Assembly: GCF_900090105.1 (NCBI RefSeq)
Contig: NZ_FMDM01000003.1
Location: 372,001 to 436,000 of the forward strand
From: Micromonospora humi
Lineage (GTDB): Bacteria > Actinomycetota > Actinomycetes > Mycobacteriales > Micromonosporaceae
Length of the DNA stretch: 64,000 bases
Reading direction: 5' to 3'
Numbering within the stretch: the first letter of the stretch is position 1; each line of letters begins with the position of its first letter. The position numbers were made by a program, and so were the translations under genes. Below are positions 35,046-43,736 of this stretch, in pieces. The notes under the pieces are model-generated. The model saw only the letters and a list, made by a program, of their open reading frames with translations. It ran no database searches and was not told the origin of the DNA.

Positions 35046-36814
35046 CTGCCGTGGCCGAGGAGCGGACCGAGTCGACCTGGGGGACGCTGCGGCGCGGGCT
35101 GGCGCTCTCCCCGGAGCTGAAGACCGGCCTGGCCGGCACGCTGGCGTTGGCACTCGTCTACATGGTCGGCCGGGTGGCCGTGCCGGTGGCGGTGCAGCGC
35201 GGCATCGACCACGGCATCGTCGGCGGCCTCGACCTGGACGTCATCTCGCTGACCGTGGCGATCACCGCCGCCGTGCTGGTGGTCACCACCACCTGCGGCT
35301 ACCTGATGATGCGCCGGTTGTTCACGGTCAGCGAGACCGCGCTGGCCGGGGTACGCACCCGCGCGTTCCGGCACGTGCACGACCTGTCCATGCTGCACCA
35401 GCAGTCCGAGCGGCGCGGGTCGCTGGTCTCCCGGGTCACCAGCGACGTCGACCAGATCACCCAGTTCCTCCAGTGGGGCGGCGTGATCCTCATCGTCAAC
35501 CTGGGCCAGTTGCTGGTGACCACCGCGGTGATGCTCGCGTACTCCTGGCAGTTGACGCTCGTGGTGCTCGTCGCGTTCGCGCCGGCGGTGCTGGTCATCC
35601 GGCAGCTCCAGCGCCGGCTGGCCGGCGCGTACGGGCTGGTCCGGCAGCGCACCGGCACGCTGCTCGGCGCGATCGGCGAGAGCGTGGTGGGCGCACCGGT
35701 GATCCGGGCGTACGGCATCTCCGGCCGCACCGCCCGCCGCCTCGACGCGGCGATCGACGGGCAGCGGGTGGCCCAGCAGCGGGCCATCCGGATCAGCATC
35801 CTGGGCAGCTCGGTCGGGGAACTGGCCGCCGGTCTGGCGCTGGCCGGGGTGGTGGTGGTCGGGGTGAGCCTCGGCGTCGACCGCACGCTGTCGGTCGGCC
35901 AGCTCACCGCGTTCCTGTTCCTGGTCACGCTCTTCATCCAGCCGGTGCAGATCGCCACCGAGGTGCTCAACGAGGCGCAGAACGCGATCGCCGGCTGGCG
36001 CCGGGTGCTCGACGTGCTGGACGTCGCCCCGGACGTGGCCGACCCGGGCGAGCAGGGCCGGGAGCTGCCGGCCGGTCCGCTCGACGTCCGCTTCGCCGGC
36101 GTGACGTTCGCCTACCCGGGCGGGCCGCCGGTGCTGCACGGCGTGACGCTGGACATCCCGGCGAAGAGCCGGGTGGCGGTGGTGGGGGAGACCGGCAGCG
36201 GCAAGACCACGTTCGCCAAGCTGCTCACCCGGCTGATGGACCCGGCCGAGGGTCAGGTGCTGCTCTCCGGCGTCGACCTGCGCCAGGTGCGCTTCGACTC
36301 GCTGCGCACCCGGGTGGTGATGGTGCCGCAGGACGGCTTCCTGTTCGACGCCACGGTCGGGGAGAACGTCCGCTTCGCCCGCCCGGACCTGAGCGACGCG
36401 CGGCTCACCGCCGCCTTCACCGAGCTGGGCCTGGCCGACTGGCTGGACGGGCTGCCGGCCGGGTTGGACACCCCGGTCGGGGAGCGCGGCGAGGCGCTCA
36501 GCGTCGGCGAGCGGCAGTTGGTGGCGCTGGCCCGCGCCTACGTGGCCGACCCGGACCTGCTGGTGCTCGACGAGGCGACCAGCGCGGTCGACCCGGCCAC
36601 CGAGGTACGCCTGCAGCGCACGCTGGACGCGGTGACCCGGGGACGCACCACGCTCGCCATCGCGCACCGGCTCTCCACCGCGCAGGCGGCCGACGAGGTG
36701 ATCGTGGTGGACCGGGGCCGGGTCGTCCAGCGTGGCCCGCACGAGGAACTGGTGCGGGACACCGACTCGGTCTACGCCCTGCTCTACGCGTCCTGGCTGG
36801 AGCAGACCCGCTGA
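35042..36814 (+). CDS. ABC exporter half-transporter with active ATPase site
   Basis: This 590-aa partner of the preceding gene has six membrane helices (about 25-320) and an NBD with Walker A GETGSGKTT, Walker B LLVLDEATSAVD with the catalytic Glu, and H-loop LAIAHRLST. Its signature is altered to LSVGERQ. Paired with the first subunit, Walker motifs here plus LSGGQ there make the competent site, while the other site has all the altered residues. GTG 35042 overlaps the preceding stop by 4 bases; long in-frame extension upstream lies inside that gene. Confidence 0.92.
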   Translation: MTAVAEERTESTWGTLRRGLALSPELKTGLAGTLALALVYMVGRVAVPVAVQRGIDHGIVGGLDLDVISLTVAITAAVLVVTTTCGYLMMRRLFTVSETALAGVRTRAFRHVHDLSMLHQQSERRGSLVSRVTSDVDQITQFLQWGGVILIVNLGQLLVTTAVMLAYSWQLTLVVLVAFAPAVLVIRQLQRRLAGAYGLVRQRTGTLLGAIGESVVGAPVIRAYGISGRTARRLDAAIDGQRVAQQRAIRISILGSSVGELAAGLALAGVVVVGVSLGVDRTLSVGQLTAFLFLVTLFIQPVQIATEVLNEAQNAIAGWRRVLDVLDVAPDVADPGEQGRELPAGPLDVRFAGVTFAYPGGPPVLHGVTLDIPAKSRVAVVGETGSGKTTFAKLLTRLMDPAEGQVLLSGVDLRQVRFDSLRTRVVMVPQDGFLFDATVGENVRFARPDLSDARLTAAFTELGLADWLDGLPAGLDTPVGERGEALSVGERQLVALARAYVADPDLLVLDEATSAVDPATEVRLQRTLDAVTRGRTTLAIAHRLSTAQAADEVIVVDRGRVVQRGPHEELVRDTDSVYALLYASWLEQTR

Positions 36815-36853
36815 CCGGTTCGGGGCCGCCGGGCGGCGCTCGTCCCCCTGGTC

Positions 36854-36929
36854 GCCTGCAAACTTGATGGCGTATCCGGTTCAGGCGGACCGTGGCGGCT
36901 GACGCATCCACGCCATCAAGTTCGCAGGC
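36854..36929. repeat. Inverted-repeat element 1 between convergent genes
   Basis: The arm GCCTGCAAACTTGATGGCGT (36854-36873) and its near-exact reverse complement (36910-36929; one mismatch) enclose 36 bases. It lies between the ends of the ABC exporter (+) and TetR (-) genes and could act as a bidirectional terminator. The arm core CAAACTTGATG is shared with the element at 46830. Confidence 0.75.
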
Positions 36930-36969
36930 GGTTCCGGGGCGTCCGGCGCGCCCGGCCGCGCGCCGTCGT

Positions 36970-37605
36970 TCAGGCCGCGTCCAGCGGGCCGGTGAGATAG
37001 CGCTGGAGAGTCGGGCCGATGGTGGCGGCCAGCGTGTCCGGGGAGGCGGACGCGACCGGCTCCAGGTGGATCACGTAGCGCATCATGGCCAGGCCGGCGA
37101 TCTGGGTGGCCACCAGCGCGCCCCGCAGCGGCACCTCGGCCGGGTCGAGATCGAGCTGGGCGACCACCCGGCGCAGGATCTGGGTGGTCAGGAACTCGCG
37201 CAGCAGGCGGGCGGTCCACTGGTTGCTCACCGCGGAGCGGAGCAGGGCAACCGCGGCGACGCCGGCCGGGGAGTCCCACACGGTCAGGAACGTGCGGACC
37301 AGCCGCTCGCCGACCTCGGCCGGCCCGCCGGCCAGCACCCGCGGCACCAGCTCGGCCGGGTCGACCGGGATCGCCATGGCGGCGCGGAACAGCTCCTCCT
37401 TGGCGCCGAAGTAGTGGTGCACCAGCGCCGGGTCCACCCCGGCGGCCGCCGCGACCGCCCGGATCGGCGTGGCGTCGTAGCCCCGCTCGGCGAACGCCTT
37501 CCGGGCCGCGTTCAGGATCGCCTCCCGGGTGTCCGGGTTGCCGGGCCGCCGCCCGGTGCGGCGTGGGCTCGCCGGCCGTGCCGCACCGGCGTCGGGGCGG
37601 CTCAT
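36970..37605 (-). CDS. TetR-family regulator of the ABC-2 operon
   Basis: This 211-aa repressor-type protein has an N-terminal helix-turn-helix at about 25-70 (EAILNAARKAFAERGYDATPIRAVAAAAGVDPALVHHYFGAKEELF across the block). The C-terminal ligand domain is typical of the TetR_C group seen with ABC exporters. ATG 37605 overlaps the permease stop by 4 bases (ATGA); the longer in-frame extension lies within the permease gene. It is the last gene of the ATPase-permease-TetR operon and probably controls it. Confidence 0.88.
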   Translation of the reverse strand: MSRPDAGAARPASPRRTGRRPGNPDTREAILNAARKAFAERGYDATPIRAVAAAAGVDPALVHHYFGAKEELFRAAMAIPVDPAELVPRVLAGGPAEVGERLVRTFLTVWDSPAGVAAVALLRSAVSNQWTARLLREFLTTQILRRVVAQLDLDPAEVPLRGALVATQIAGLAMMRYVIHLEPVASASPDTLAATIGPTLQRYLTGPLDAA

Positions 37606-38357
37606 CCGCTGCGCCGGCGCAGCGTCGCGGCGGCCAGCACCAGCGCGACCACCGCCGCCCCGGCCACGATCGCCACGTCGCGCCACATGGTGCCGGTCGC
37701 GTCGGCGTGCGCGCCGACCTCCTGGAGCGCCTCGACCGCGTACGACAGGGGCAGCGCGTCGCTGACCGCCTGGAGCCAGCCGGCCATCTGGTCGCGCGGC
37801 ACGAACAGCCCGCAGAGCAGCAGTTGCGGGGCGACCACCACCGGCATGAACTGCACCGCCTGGAACTCGGTGCGGGCGAACGCCGAGCAGAGCAGGCCGA
37901 GCGCCACCGCGAGCACCGCGTTCACGCCGGCGATCAGCACGACCAGCCACGGGCTGCCGGCGGTGTCCAGCCCGAAGATCTGGTAGGCCACCAGCGAGGC
38001 GACGGTGGACTGGAGCACCCCGGCCAGGCCGAACGCGATGCCGTAGCCGAAGAGCAGGTCGAGCTTGCCCAGCGGCGTGGTGAGCAGCCGTTCCAGCGTG
38101 CCGGTGGTGCGTTCGCGGAGCATGGCGATGCTGGTCACCAGGAACATGATGATGAACGGGAAGAAGCCCAGCATGATCAGCGCGACCCGGTCGAAGGTGC
38201 GCGGTGCGCCGGGCGGGGTGGGCTGGTCGACGTACATGAAGTAGACCAGTGTGAGCAGCACGCCCGGCACCACCAGGAGCAGCGCGACGGTGCGCTTGTC
38301 GTGCCGGAGCTGCCGCAGGATCCGCCCGGTCGTGGCGGCCAGGATGCGCCCGTTCAC
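37602..38357 (-). CDS. ABC-2 type permease
   Basis: This 251-aa permease has six hydrophobic helices. It contains RTVALLLVVPGVLLTLVYF at the first helix and ERTTGTLERLLTTPLGKLDLLFGY, the typical cytoplasmic coupling region of drug or polyketide exporters. A re-entrant segment and PLSYAVEALQEVG are near the end. It works with the ATPase at 38354. GTG 38357 overlaps the ATPase stop by 4 bases. The substrate is unknown; the local TetR and MerR genes suggest a toxic compound. Confidence 0.9.
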   Translation of the reverse strand: MNGRILAATTGRILRQLRHDKRTVALLLVVPGVLLTLVYFMYVDQPTPPGAPRTFDRVALIMLGFFPFIIMFLVTSIAMLRERTTGTLERLLTTPLGKLDLLFGYGIAFGLAGVLQSTVASLVAYQIFGLDTAGSPWLVVLIAGVNAVLAVALGLLCSAFARTEFQAVQFMPVVVAPQLLLCGLFVPRDQMAGWLQAVSDALPLSYAVEALQEVGAHADATGTMWRDVAIVAGAAVVALVLAAATLRRRSG

Positions 38358-39079
38358 GAGGTGGCCTCCGACTCGCCGCCGCGGATCAGGCGGAGGAACG
38401 CCTCCTCCAGGTCGTCCACCCCGGTGGCGGCGCGGACCGCGGCCGGGGTGTCGTCGGCGACCAGCCGGCCCTCGCGGATCAGCAGCAGCCGGTCGCAGCG
38501 CGCCGCCTCGTCCATCACGTGGCTGGAGACCAGCAGCGTGGTGCCGGCGGCGGCCATGGCGTGGAACCGGGCCCACAGGTCGGCGCGCAGGACCGGGTCC
38601 TGCCCGACCGTGGGCTCGTCGAGGACGACCAGCTCCGGCTCGCCGACCAGGGCGCAGGCGAGCGAGGCCCGGCTGCGCTGGCCGCCGGAGAGCGTGCCGA
38701 CGAGTTGGTCGGCCGCCCCGGCCAGGCCGACGTCGGTCACCGCGCGGTCGGCCTCGGCGCGGCCCCGGCCCTGGAGCACGGCGAAGTAGCGGGCGTTCTC
38801 CCGGACCGTGAGGTCGGCGTAGACGCTCGGCGCCTGCGTGAGGTAGCCGACCCGGCGGCGCAGCCCGGTCGAGCCGGCGGGCTCGCCGAGCACGTGGACC
38901 GTGCCGCCGCCGACCGTCTGCACGCCGACCACCGCGCGCATCAACGTGGTCTTGCCGCTGCCGCTGGGGCCCAGCAACCCGGTGACCGTGCCCCGGGGAA
39001 CGGCGCAGCTGATGCCGTGCAGCACCCGCCGCCCGCCCCGGTCGACCACCAGGTCGCGGACCGACACCGCGTCCTCCAT
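38354..39079 (-). CDS. ABC transporter ATPase (drug-exporter type)
   Basis: This 241-aa ATPase energises the ABC-2 permease. Walker A is GPSGSGKTT, the Q-loop YLTQAPSVY, the signature LSGGQRSR, Walker B LVVLDEPTVGQDP and the H-loop VSSHVMDEA; all key residues are intact. It is of the CcmA/DrrA-like type with a short C-terminal tail. ATG 39079 has GACGGAGGCGG upstream. It is the first gene of a minus-strand operon that is divergent from the MerR gene. Confidence 0.92.
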   Translation of the reverse strand: MEDAVSVRDLVVDRGGRRVLHGISCAVPRGTVTGLLGPSGSGKTTLMRAVVGVQTVGGGTVHVLGEPAGSTGLRRRVGYLTQAPSVYADLTVRENARYFAVLQGRGRAEADRAVTDVGLAGAADQLVGTLSGGQRSRASLACALVGEPELVVLDEPTVGQDPVLRADLWARFHAMAAAGTTLLVSSHVMDEAARCDRLLLIREGRLVADDTPAAVRAATGVDDLEEAFLRLIRGGESEATS

Positions 39080-39105
39080 GACCGCCTCCGTCGAATTCTT
39101 CAGCT

Positions 39106-39117
39106 GTTGAAATCAAC
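39106..39117. promoter_or_regulatory. Candidate operator in the ABC-2/MerR divergent region
   Basis: GTTGA-AA-TCAAC is an inverted repeat in an AT-rich patch (39093-39130), 27 bases before the ATPase start. It is a plausible site for the operon's own TetR protein. Assignment is inference. Confidence 0.4.
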
Positions 39118-39149
39118 GCTAGATGAATTTCTCCGTCCGGGCAATGCTG

Positions 39150-39180
39150 TTGACTTCGAGTGGGCTTGAACTGGAAGCCT
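39150..39180 (+). promoter_or_regulatory. MerR-type promoter with 19-bp spacer
   Basis: TTGACT (39150-39155) and AAGCCT (39175-39180) are separated by 19 bases, the long spacing typical of MerR-activated promoters. CTTCGAGT (39154-39161) and ACTGGAAG (39170-39177) form an imperfect dyad in the spacer. The -10 ends 7 bases before the MerR GTG, so the mRNA is probably leaderless. Confidence 0.55.
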
Positions 39181-39187
39181 GGTCGGC

Positions 39188-39577
39188 GTGGACATCGGTA
39201 TCCGGGAGAAGAGCCTCAGCGTCGGCGAGGCGGCGGAGCGGGTCGGCCTGACCACCTACACGTTGCGCTGGTACGAGCAGGAGGGCCTGGTCGCCCCGGT
39301 CGGGCGGGACTCCGCCGGCCGCCGGCGCTACACCGAGGCCGACGTCAGCTGGCTGTTCCTGCTGACCCGGCTGCGGCGTACCGGGATGCCGGTACGCGAC
39401 ATGCGCCGCTACGCCGAGCTGGCCCGGCAGGGCGACCGCACGCTCGGCGCGCGACGGGCGCTCTTCGAGGCGCACCGGGTACGCGTGCTGGCTCGGATGG
39501 CCGACCTGACCGAGGACCTGAAGGTGCTCGACCACAAGATCGACGCGTACCGGCGCGCCGAGGAGGAACTGGGCTGA
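39188..39577 (+). CDS. MerR-family transcriptional regulator
   Basis: This 129-aa protein has an N-terminal winged helix, [26 protein letters not shown], followed by the wing [18 protein letters not shown] dimerising coiled coil lies at about 80-125. No cysteine metal site is visible, which fits the YyaN/AdhR-like subgroup that senses aldehydes or other small compounds. GTG 39188 is set by the promoter. It may act on its own 19-bp-spacer promoter and on the divergent ABC-2 operon. Confidence 0.88.
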   Translation: MDIGIREKSLSVGEAAERVGLTTYTLRWYEQEGLVAPVGRDSAGRRRYTEADVSWLFLLTRLRRTGMPVRDMRRYAELARQGDRTLGARRALFEAHRVRVLARMADLTEDLKVLDHKIDAYRRAEEELG

Positions 39578-39650
39578 AGCCGTCCGCAGCGGACACCCGG
39601 TCCGCCATCGGTCATTGCGCCGAAGATCGGACTTCCGGCACCATGTCGCG

Positions 39651-40994
39651 GTGGGTCCCGCTTCGTTGCCCGAGTCCGGATTCCTCGACGACTGGGCCGC
39701 CCGCCTCCGACAGGCCGCGGACCGCCCGGTCGTGGGGATCATGCTGCGTGGCAGTCACGCCCGGCGGGCCGCCACCGAGCACAGCGACGTCGACGTGGAC
39801 GTGCTCGTCGCCGCCGACGACGACCGCTCCGGCTCGTCGACCCGCCCCCGCCCCGCCGACCCCTTCGCCGCGCGTCGCGCCTACCTGGCCGAGTTCGACG
39901 GCCGCCTGGTGCACGTCTCGGTGGCCTCCCGGGACGTCCGCTCCTGGGTGCACCGGCTCGGCCAGCCCGCCGACTGGGCGTTCGGGCTGCCGGTCACCGC
40001 GCCGGCCCGGCTGCTCTGGGCGGTGCCGGAGTGGCGCCGCCGGATCGACCTGCCGGTGCTCTGCCAGCCCGCGGACGAGCCGCGCCTGGAGGAGTTGATC
40101 GCCTCGCTGGGCAAGGTGGCCGGCGCGCGCTGGGCCGGCGACCGGATCGGGGTCCGGCTCGCCGCGGCCGACCTGGCCCGGCTCTGCCCCTCGGTGCTCC
40201 GGCTGGCCAACCCCTCGGTCCGGGTGGTGTCCCGGCGGGCGGCCCTGACCGCCGCGCTGGACCTGCCGGTCGCCCCGCCCGGCTACCGCGCCGACATGCT
40301 GCTCTGCCTCGGGCTGCGCGCCGGCGAACCGGCCGAGGTCGGCGCCGCCGCCGGCCGGCTGGTCACCGGCATCGTCCCGCTGGTCCGCCCGTACGCCGAG
40401 GAGGTCGCCGCGGTGGCCGGCGCCGACCTGGCCGAGGCGCTGGCCGACGGCCGCCTCGACCGCTACCTCGGTCAGCTCAGCCGGGCCCTGCACGCGGTGC
40501 CGCCCGTCACCCGGGACACGTCTTCGGTGCCGGCACCGCGTGCGGGAGAATGGTCAACCGTGCCCGCCTCTGACGCGCCGGTGACCGGCGCACCCACCCG
40601 CCCCGGCGGTGCCCCGGCCCCCGGCCCGGAGCGCCCCTCCCGGCTCGACCCGGCCATCGCGGCCAAGCTGCGTCGCGGCCCCGACGGCCTGGTCGCCGCC
40701 GTGGTCCGCGCGCACGACTCCGGTGAGGTGCTGATGGTCGCCTGGATGGACGACGAGGCGCTGCACCGCACGCTCACCACCGGCCGGGCCACCTACTGGT
40801 CCCGCAGCCGGGGGGAATACTGGGTCAAGGGCGCCACCTCCGGCCACCACCAGTACGTCCGCTCGGTCGCGCTGGACTGCGACGGCGACGCGCTGCTGGT
40901 CAGCGTGGAGCAGGTCGGCGCGGCCTGCCACACCGGGCACCGCACCTGCTTCTTCACCGACCTCCCGGTCAGCTCGCCGGAGGTGACCCCGTGA
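39651..40994 (+). CDS. Nucleotidyltransferase domain reading frame, in frame with hisI
   Basis: The frame encodes a minimal nucleotidyltransferase: [25 protein letters not shown] matches the GSx(~10)DxD pattern, and a helical C-terminal region of about 200 residues follows. It carries no stop codon before the HisI domain, so translation from here would give a 447-aa fusion. GTG 39651 (CACCAT box 6 bases upstream) is the likely start; TTG 39615 is another. It could be an antitoxin-like or streptomycin-adenylyltransferase-like enzyme; substrates are unknown. The alternative is a frameshift or sequencing error that hid a stop just before 40560. Confidence 0.6.
   Translation: MGPASLPESGFLDDWAARLRQAADRPVVGIMLRGSHARRAATEHSDVDVDVLVAADDDRSGSSTRPRPADPFAARRAYLAEFDGRLVHVSVASRDVRSWVHRLGQPADWAFGLPVTAPARLLWAVPEWRRRIDLPVLCQPADEPRLEELIASLGKVAGARWAGDRIGVRLAAADLARLCPSVLRLANPSVRVVSRRAALTAALDLPVAPPGYRADMLLCLGLRAGEPAEVGAAAGRLVTGIVPLVRPYAEEVAAVAGADLAEALADGRLDRYLGQLSRALHAVPPVTRDTSSVPAPRAGEWSTVPASDAPVTGAPTRPGGAPAPGPERPSRLDPAIAAKLRRGPDGLVAAVVRAHDSGEVLMVAWMDDEALHRTLTTGRATYWSRSRGEYWVKGATSGHHQYVRSVALDCDGDALLVSVEQVGAACHTGHRTCFFTDLPVSSPEVTP
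40560..40994 (+). CDS. hisI: Phosphoribosyl-AMP cyclohydrolase HisI
   Basis: This is the HisI domain (144 aa from GTG 40560), the third step of histidine synthesis, which opens the adenine ring of PR-AMP. Zinc and magnesium residues are in [19 protein letters not shown] and [24 protein letters not shown]. No HisE domain is fused. GTG 40560 gives a normal-length protein with a short Pro/Ala leader. GAGAAT lies 8 bases upstream, so an internal leaderless promoter is possible. The same frame continues upstream into the nucleotidyltransferase. The stop overlaps the trpE GTG by 4 bases. Confidence 0.92.
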   Translation: MPASDAPVTGAPTRPGGAPAPGPERPSRLDPAIAAKLRRGPDGLVAAVVRAHDSGEVLMVAWMDDEALHRTLTTGRATYWSRSRGEYWVKGATSGHHQYVRSVALDCDGDALLVSVEQVGAACHTGHRTCFFTDLPVSSPEVTP

Positions 40995-42544
40995 CCGACG
41001 GCACGGTCACCCCGGACCGGTCCGCCTTCGCCGAGCTGGCCGACCGCTGGCGGGTCGTGCCGGTCACCCGGCGGCTGCTGGCCGACGCCGAGACCCCGGT
41101 CGGGGTCTACCGCAAGCTGGCCGGTGGCCCCGGCACGTTCCTGCTGGAGTCCGCCGAGCAGGGCGTCGGCTCGGCCGGCACGGCCTGGTCGCGCTACTCG
41201 TTCATCGGCGTCCGCAGCGCCGCCACGCTCACCGAGCACGGCGGCGAGGCGAGCTGGACCGGTGCCCCGCCGGCCGGCGTGCCCACCTCGGGCGACCCGG
41301 TCAGCGTGCTCCGGGAGACCGTCGACGCGCTCGCCGGCCCGGCCTGGGACCCGGACGGCGACATGCCGCCGCTCACCGGCGGCCTGGTCGGCTACCTCGG
41401 CTACGACCTGGTCCGCCGGTTCGAGCGGCTGCCGGAGCTGACCGAGGACGAGCTGGACGTGCCCGAGCTGGGCATGATGCTCGCCACCGACCTGGTGGTG
41501 CTCGACCACTACGAGGGCTCGGCGATCCTGGTCGCCAACGCGGTCCTGCCGCCGCCGGACGCGCCGGACCGGCCGGCGCGGGTCGCCGCCGCGTACCACC
41601 ACGCGGTGGGTCGCCTGGACGCGATGACCACCGCGCTGTCCCGACCGATTCCGCCCATGGTCGCCACCGTCGGCCGCCCCGGCGTCGGCGAGGTGACCAG
41701 CCGGACGCCCGACGGCGGCTACCCGAAGGCGGTGGAGGCGGCCAAGGAGGCGATCCGGGCCGGCGAGTGCTTCCAGATCGTGCTCAGCCAGCGCTTCGAG
41801 CGGGCCACCGACGCCGACCCGCTCGACGTCTACCGGGTGCTGCGCACCACCAATCCGAGCCCGTACATGTACCTGCTGCGCTTCGACGGGTTCGACATCG
41901 TCGGCTCGTCGCCGGAGGCGCACCTCAAGGTGAGCGCCGGCCCGGACGGGCGGCGCCGCGCGCTGCTGCACCCGATCGCCGGCACCCGGCCGCGCGGCGG
42001 CTCGCCCGACGCCGACGCCCGGCTCGCCGCCGAGCTGCTCACCGACCCGAAGGAGCGCGCCGAGCACGTCATGCTCGTCGACCTGGGCCGCAACGACCTG
42101 GGCCGGGTCTGCCGGCCGGGCACCGTGCAGGTGCCGGAGTTCGCCACCATCGAGCGCTACAGCCACGTCATGCACATCGTCTCGACAGTGGTCGGCGAGC
42201 TGCGCGACGACCGCACCGCGTTCGACGCGCTGGCCGCCACGTTCCCCGCCGGCACGCTCAGCGGCGCGCCCAAGGTGCGGGCCATGGAGATCATCGAGGA
42301 GCTGGAGCCGGTCCGCCGCGGCGTCTACGGCGGCACGGTCGGCTACTTCGCCTTCGGCGGCGACCTGGACATGGCGATCGCCATCCGCACCGCGCTGATC
42401 CGCGACGGCCGGGCCTACGTGCAGGCAGGTGCTGGTGTGGTGGCCGATTCCGATCCCGCCGCCGAGGACCAGGAGACGCGGAACAAGGCCGCCGCGGTGC
42501 TCGCCGCCATCGCCGCCGCCGAGACGCTGCGGCCGGCCCGGTGA
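40991..42544 (+). CDS. trpE: Anthranilate synthase component I TrpE
   Basis: This 517-aa enzyme makes anthranilate from chorismate with ammonia from a TrpG subunit not seen in this window. The tryptophan feedback motif LLES is at residues 51-54. The chorismate-binding core contains [44 protein letters not shown] and [16 protein letters not shown], with [23 protein letters not shown] near the end. GTG 40991 overlaps the hisI stop. hisI-trpE coupling links the two pathways. The stop overlaps the next gene (GTGA). Confidence 0.97.
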   Translation: MTDGTVTPDRSAFAELADRWRVVPVTRRLLADAETPVGVYRKLAGGPGTFLLESAEQGVGSAGTAWSRYSFIGVRSAATLTEHGGEASWTGAPPAGVPTSGDPVSVLRETVDALAGPAWDPDGDMPPLTGGLVGYLGYDLVRRFERLPELTEDELDVPELGMMLATDLVVLDHYEGSAILVANAVLPPPDAPDRPARVAAAYHHAVGRLDAMTTALSRPIPPMVATVGRPGVGEVTSRTPDGGYPKAVEAAKEAIRAGECFQIVLSQRFERATDADPLDVYRVLRTTNPSPYMYLLRFDGFDIVGSSPEAHLKVSAGPDGRRRALLHPIAGTRPRGGSPDADARLAAELLTDPKERAEHVMLVDLGRNDLGRVCRPGTVQVPEFATIERYSHVMHIVSTVVGELRDDRTAFDALAATFPAGTLSGAPKVRAMEIIEELEPVRRGVYGGTVGYFAFGGDLDMAIAIRTALIRDGRAYVQAGAGVVADSDPAAEDQETRNKAAAVLAAIAAAETLRPAR

Positions 42545-43113
42545 CCGCGCCGGTCACCGCCGGGGGCGGCCGGACCGCCGCCCGGGGCCGGCGTGAGCTG
42601 GCGTACGCGGTGCTGCTCTGCCTGGTCGGCGCGGGCCTGGCCGCCTGGGCGGTGACCCGGGCCTGGTCGGTGGAGGTGACCTCCCGCGGCGGGCTGCCGT
42701 CCGGCCAGCGGTCCCGCACCGGCGCGGACCTGCTGCCGTGGGTGTCGGCCCTGGCCTACGTGGGGCTGGCCGGCGGCGGCGCGGTGCTGGCGACCCGGGG
42801 GCGGCTGCGCCGGCTGCTGGGCGTGCTGCTGACCGGCGTCGGACTGGCCGTGGCGGTCGGCGGCGGCGTCGGGCTGACCGAGGCCGGGGTGAGCCGGCAC
42901 TGGCCGGCGCTGGTGCTCGTGGGGGGCCTGGCGTCGGCCGCCGGTGGCGCGTTCACCGCGTCGCGCGGCGGCGGCTGGCCGGCGATGGGGGCCCGCTACG
43001 AACGGGGGGCGGCGTCGGCGTCGACCGCCGGCGCGGACCGGCCGGCGGTCGAGCGGGGCACCCGGGACGCGTGGGACGCGTTGGACCGGGGCGAGGACCC
43101 GACGGTCAGCTGA
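42541..43113 (+). CDS. Trp biosynthesis-associated membrane protein (TIGR02234)
   Basis: This 190-aa protein has four hydrophobic helices (about 20-42, 65-83, 90-112, 120-140) and a polar C-terminus. The layout and position after trpE match the actinobacterial TIGR02234 family, named only for its genomic association with tryptophan genes. GTG 42541 overlaps the trpE stop by 4 bases; upstream in-frame codons lie inside trpE. It converges with an 8-base overlap on the small minus-strand gene. Confidence 0.85.
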   Translation: MTAPVTAGGGRTAARGRRELAYAVLLCLVGAGLAAWAVTRAWSVEVTSRGGLPSGQRSRTGADLLPWVSALAYVGLAGGGAVLATRGRLRRLLGVLLTGVGLAVAVGGGVGLTEAGVSRHWPALVLVGGLASAAGGAFTASRGGGWPAMGARYERGAASASTAGADRPAVERGTRDAWDALDRGEDPTVS

Positions 43114-43381
43114 CCGGCTGCGCCTCGCGGGCGTCACGGCGCTCCCGGGCCGCCGCCCGGGCGGCGGTCAGCTCGGCCACCAGCCGCTCCAGTTCGCGAC
43201 GCTGGGCGGCGCGGGCGCGATCGGCGCAGACCGCCTCCCAGGCGTTGCCCCGGGCGGTACGCGTGCGCCCGTCGCCCGCCGCGGCGCGTTCGAGCGTGTG
43301 CACCACCCCGACGGCGAGCGAGGCGACGGTCCGGGAGATGGTCGTCAGCCCGAGGTTCTGGTTCGGCCCGTTGGCGCTCAT
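43106..43381 (-). CDS. Small helical protein of unknown function
   Basis: This 91-aa protein has a short N-terminal part (MSANGPNQNLGLTTISRTV), then a helical stretch from about 45 to 85 rich in Arg/Ala/Glu with heptad-like spacing, probably a coiled coil. It converges on the TIGR02234 gene and sits between trpE and trpC on the opposite strand. I do not recognise it. The start ATG 43381 has no strong ribosome site. Codon use is similar to its neighbours, so it is probably real. Confidence 0.55.
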   Translation of the reverse strand: MSANGPNQNLGLTTISRTVASLAVGVVHTLERAAAGDGRTRTARGNAWEAVCADRARAAQRRELERLVAELTAARAAARERRDAREAQPVS

Positions 43382-43736
43382 GGTTCACCCCACACGAGAT
43401 CGTTGGCGACGGTCGGCGGCAGCCTCGACGAGTCTGCCCGAGGACGATGCTGCCGGTCGCACGTTTCGCCACCGTGACGTACGGGTCAACGGTCCGGCAG
43501 CGGGCGCGACCTGGGCAGGGCCGGAGGTCCTTGAGCTTGGTCACAGCCGGTCCGATGCCGGCCTGCGGCGCACGCCCGGCCGTGGTGAGATAGGGCATGG
43601 GCGGCGGTCGATGCATCAGGTGGCGCTGCGTGACACCGCGTTCACCGGAAGTCGGCCATCATGCCACAGCCCATGTGGTGAGGTGCGCCATACCCCCCGG
43701 CATGTGTCGCCAGGTGGCGCCCCCTAGCATCGGCCC
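43382..43736. other. 355-base gap before trpC
   Basis: No convincing gene. It should hold the promoter of the minus-strand small gene and, at its right end, the trpC promoter. A hairpin-like CGCCA-GG-TGGCG (43708-43719) lies close to the trpC -10. I see no run of Trp codons and no classical attenuator. A 47-codon frame (43597-43740) ends in an ATGA overlap with trpC but has weak support. Confidence 0.5.
43725..43730 (+). promoter_or_regulatory. Leaderless -10 box of trpC
   Basis: TAGCAT (43725-43730) is followed by 6 bases and ATG 43737. There is no ribosome site, so trpC-B-A is probably expressed from a leaderless transcript separate from trpE. Confidence 0.5.

Noticed and set aside
39615..39650. 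TTG 39615 as the start of the nucleotidyltransferase
   Set aside because: No ribosome site; GTG 39651 is nearer the domain and has a -10-like box 6 bases upstream. Kept only as an alternative.
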